A stretch of 64,000 nucleotides of DNA from JBGAKG01 sp044224495 (GTDB lineage: Bacteria > Myxococcota_A > Polyangia > Polyangiales > Polyangiaceae). Shown piece by piece: positions 63,478 to 64,000 of the stretch. The stretch lies in the NCBI GenBank assembly GCA_044224495.1, contig JBGAKG010000024.1, positions 1-64,000 on the forward strand, in the 5' to 3' direction. Both the position numbers and the translations under genes were made by a program. Within the stretch, counting starts at the first letter, position 1, and the number at the start of each line of letters is the position of its first letter. The notes under the pieces are model-generated. The model worked only from the letters and a program-made list of their open reading frames with translations. It was not told the origin of the DNA and made no database searches.

Positions 63478-64000
63478 TGCGCGTCCTCGGCGTCTCGGCC
63501 TTCTACCACGACAGCGCGGCGGCCCTCGTCGACGACGGGCGCATCGTCGCCGCGGCGCAGGAAGAGCGCTTCTCGCGCAAGAAGCACGATGCGCGCTTTC
63601 CCAAGAACGCGATCGAGTTCGTGTTGAAGCAGGGAGGCGTGAAGCTCGCCGACATCGATGCGGTCGCTTTTTACGACAAGCCGTTCCTCAAGTTCGAGCG
63701 CCTTCTCGAGACGTACCTCGCGTTCGCGCCGCGCGGCTTCCGCTCCTTCCGGATGGCGATGCCGCTCTGGCTTCGCGAGAAGCTCTTTCAGAAGGACCTG
63801 CTGCGGGACGAGTTCAAGAAGTTCGCCCCCGACTTCGACTGGCAGAAGAAGCTCCTCTTCTCCGAGCACCACCTGAGCCACGCCGCCAGCGCCTACTTTC
63901 CGTCTCCGTTCGACGAGGCAGTCGTCCTCACGATGGACGGTGTGGGCGAGTGGGCGACCACGTCCGTCTGCATCGGCAAGGGCAACAAGCTCGAGGTCAT
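63477..64000 (+). CDS. Carbamoyltransferase (NodU/CmcH family), 5' part
   Basis: Cut off by the window end; 174 codons visible. Start MRVLGVSAFYHDSAAALVDD, then QEERFSRKKHDARFP and HHLSHAASAYFPSPF with DGVGEWATTS, all diagnostic of the N-terminal Kae1-like half of O-carbamoyltransferases, which use carbamoyl phosphate and ATP. The C-terminal half is outside the window. Coupled to the DUF5989 gene. In this locus it probably carbamoylates a sugar of the surface glycan (inferred). Confidence 0.93.
   Translation, partial: MRVLGVSAFYHDSAAALVDDGRIVAAAQEERFSRKKHDARFPKNAIEFVLKQGGVKLADIDAVAFYDKPFLKFERLLETYLAFAPRGFRSFRMAMPLWLREKLFQKDLLRDEFKKFAPDFDWQKKLLFSEHHLSHAASAYFPSPFDEAVVLTMDGVGEWATTSVCIGKGNKLEV

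Noticed and set aside
1..64000. tRNA, rRNA or known riboswitch genes
   Set aside because: Intergenic gaps were read for tRNA-like arms and known leader patterns; none was found, though a formal covariance search could not be run.

Overview
The window is GC-rich throughout and looks like a chromosome segment of a myxobacterium-like bacterium (Myxococcota, probably class Polyangia). The pointers are many secreted lipoproteins, FHA, DUF4388/PEGA and HEAT-repeat proteins, Stig1-like Cys-rich lipoproteins, Gly-rich 'PE-PGRS-like' surface proteins, and one protein whose C-terminus matches the MYXO-CTERM sorting pattern. No tRNA, rRNA, CRISPR array, insertion sequence or phage gene was seen. Species cannot be named from the sequence alone.

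Region 1 (1-13 kb) is repeat-rich. It opens inside a gene for a four-helix-bundle (S23/IVP-like) protein, and a full paralog lies at 12055-12369. Both copies are followed by a perfect GC hairpin and then by a long array of degenerate GC-rich 6-bp units. Three copies of a roughly 73-bp two-hairpin element and a sharply bounded mosaic of copied gene ends (1359-1682) lie among small TonB-C/AgmX-like secreted proteins and a two-FHA protein. Also here are a ketopantoate reductase, several lipoproteins, a tandem pair of Cys-rich lipoproteins, an FGE-sulfatase-fold protein that lacks the usual first cysteine, and an unrecognised 553-residue protein.

Region 2 (12.9-34.7 kb) is mostly housekeeping: ndk, dapD-dapE (translationally coupled), radA, a TlpA-type redoxin, alaS and ffh. 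Interspersed are a DUF4388-TPR-PEGA membrane protein, a HEAT-repeat protein, a glycosyltransferase, a metallophosphoesterase, an aldo/keto reductase and several lipoproteins.

Region 3 (27-64 kb) is a large surface-polysaccharide locus. It has a polysaccharide co-polymerase fused to a BY-kinase (34731-37031), a DegT aminotransferase with a coupled AsnB-type amidotransferase, a second AsnB, and four more glycosyltransferases plus a methyltransferase. A tightly coupled five-gene CDP-sugar operon (43037-47516) combines glucose-1-P cytidylyltransferase, CDP-glucose 4,6-dehydratase, a zinc C-methyltransferase, a 3,5-epimerase and a reductase. A Wzx flippase, a candidate polymerase, an O-antigen-ligase/TPR fusion, an SGNH + MBOAT O-acylation pair, and an SGNH / SxtJ / DUF5989 / carbamoyltransferase block that runs off the end complete it. 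Together they suggest Wzx/Wzy-type export of a glycan carrying a branched 6-deoxy sugar, amides, O-acyl and possibly carbamoyl groups. An initiating phosphoglycosyltransferase and an outer-membrane Wza-type exporter were not seen and may lie outside. Two Gly-rich surface-protein genes and a cupredoxin-like lipoprotein are embedded in the locus.
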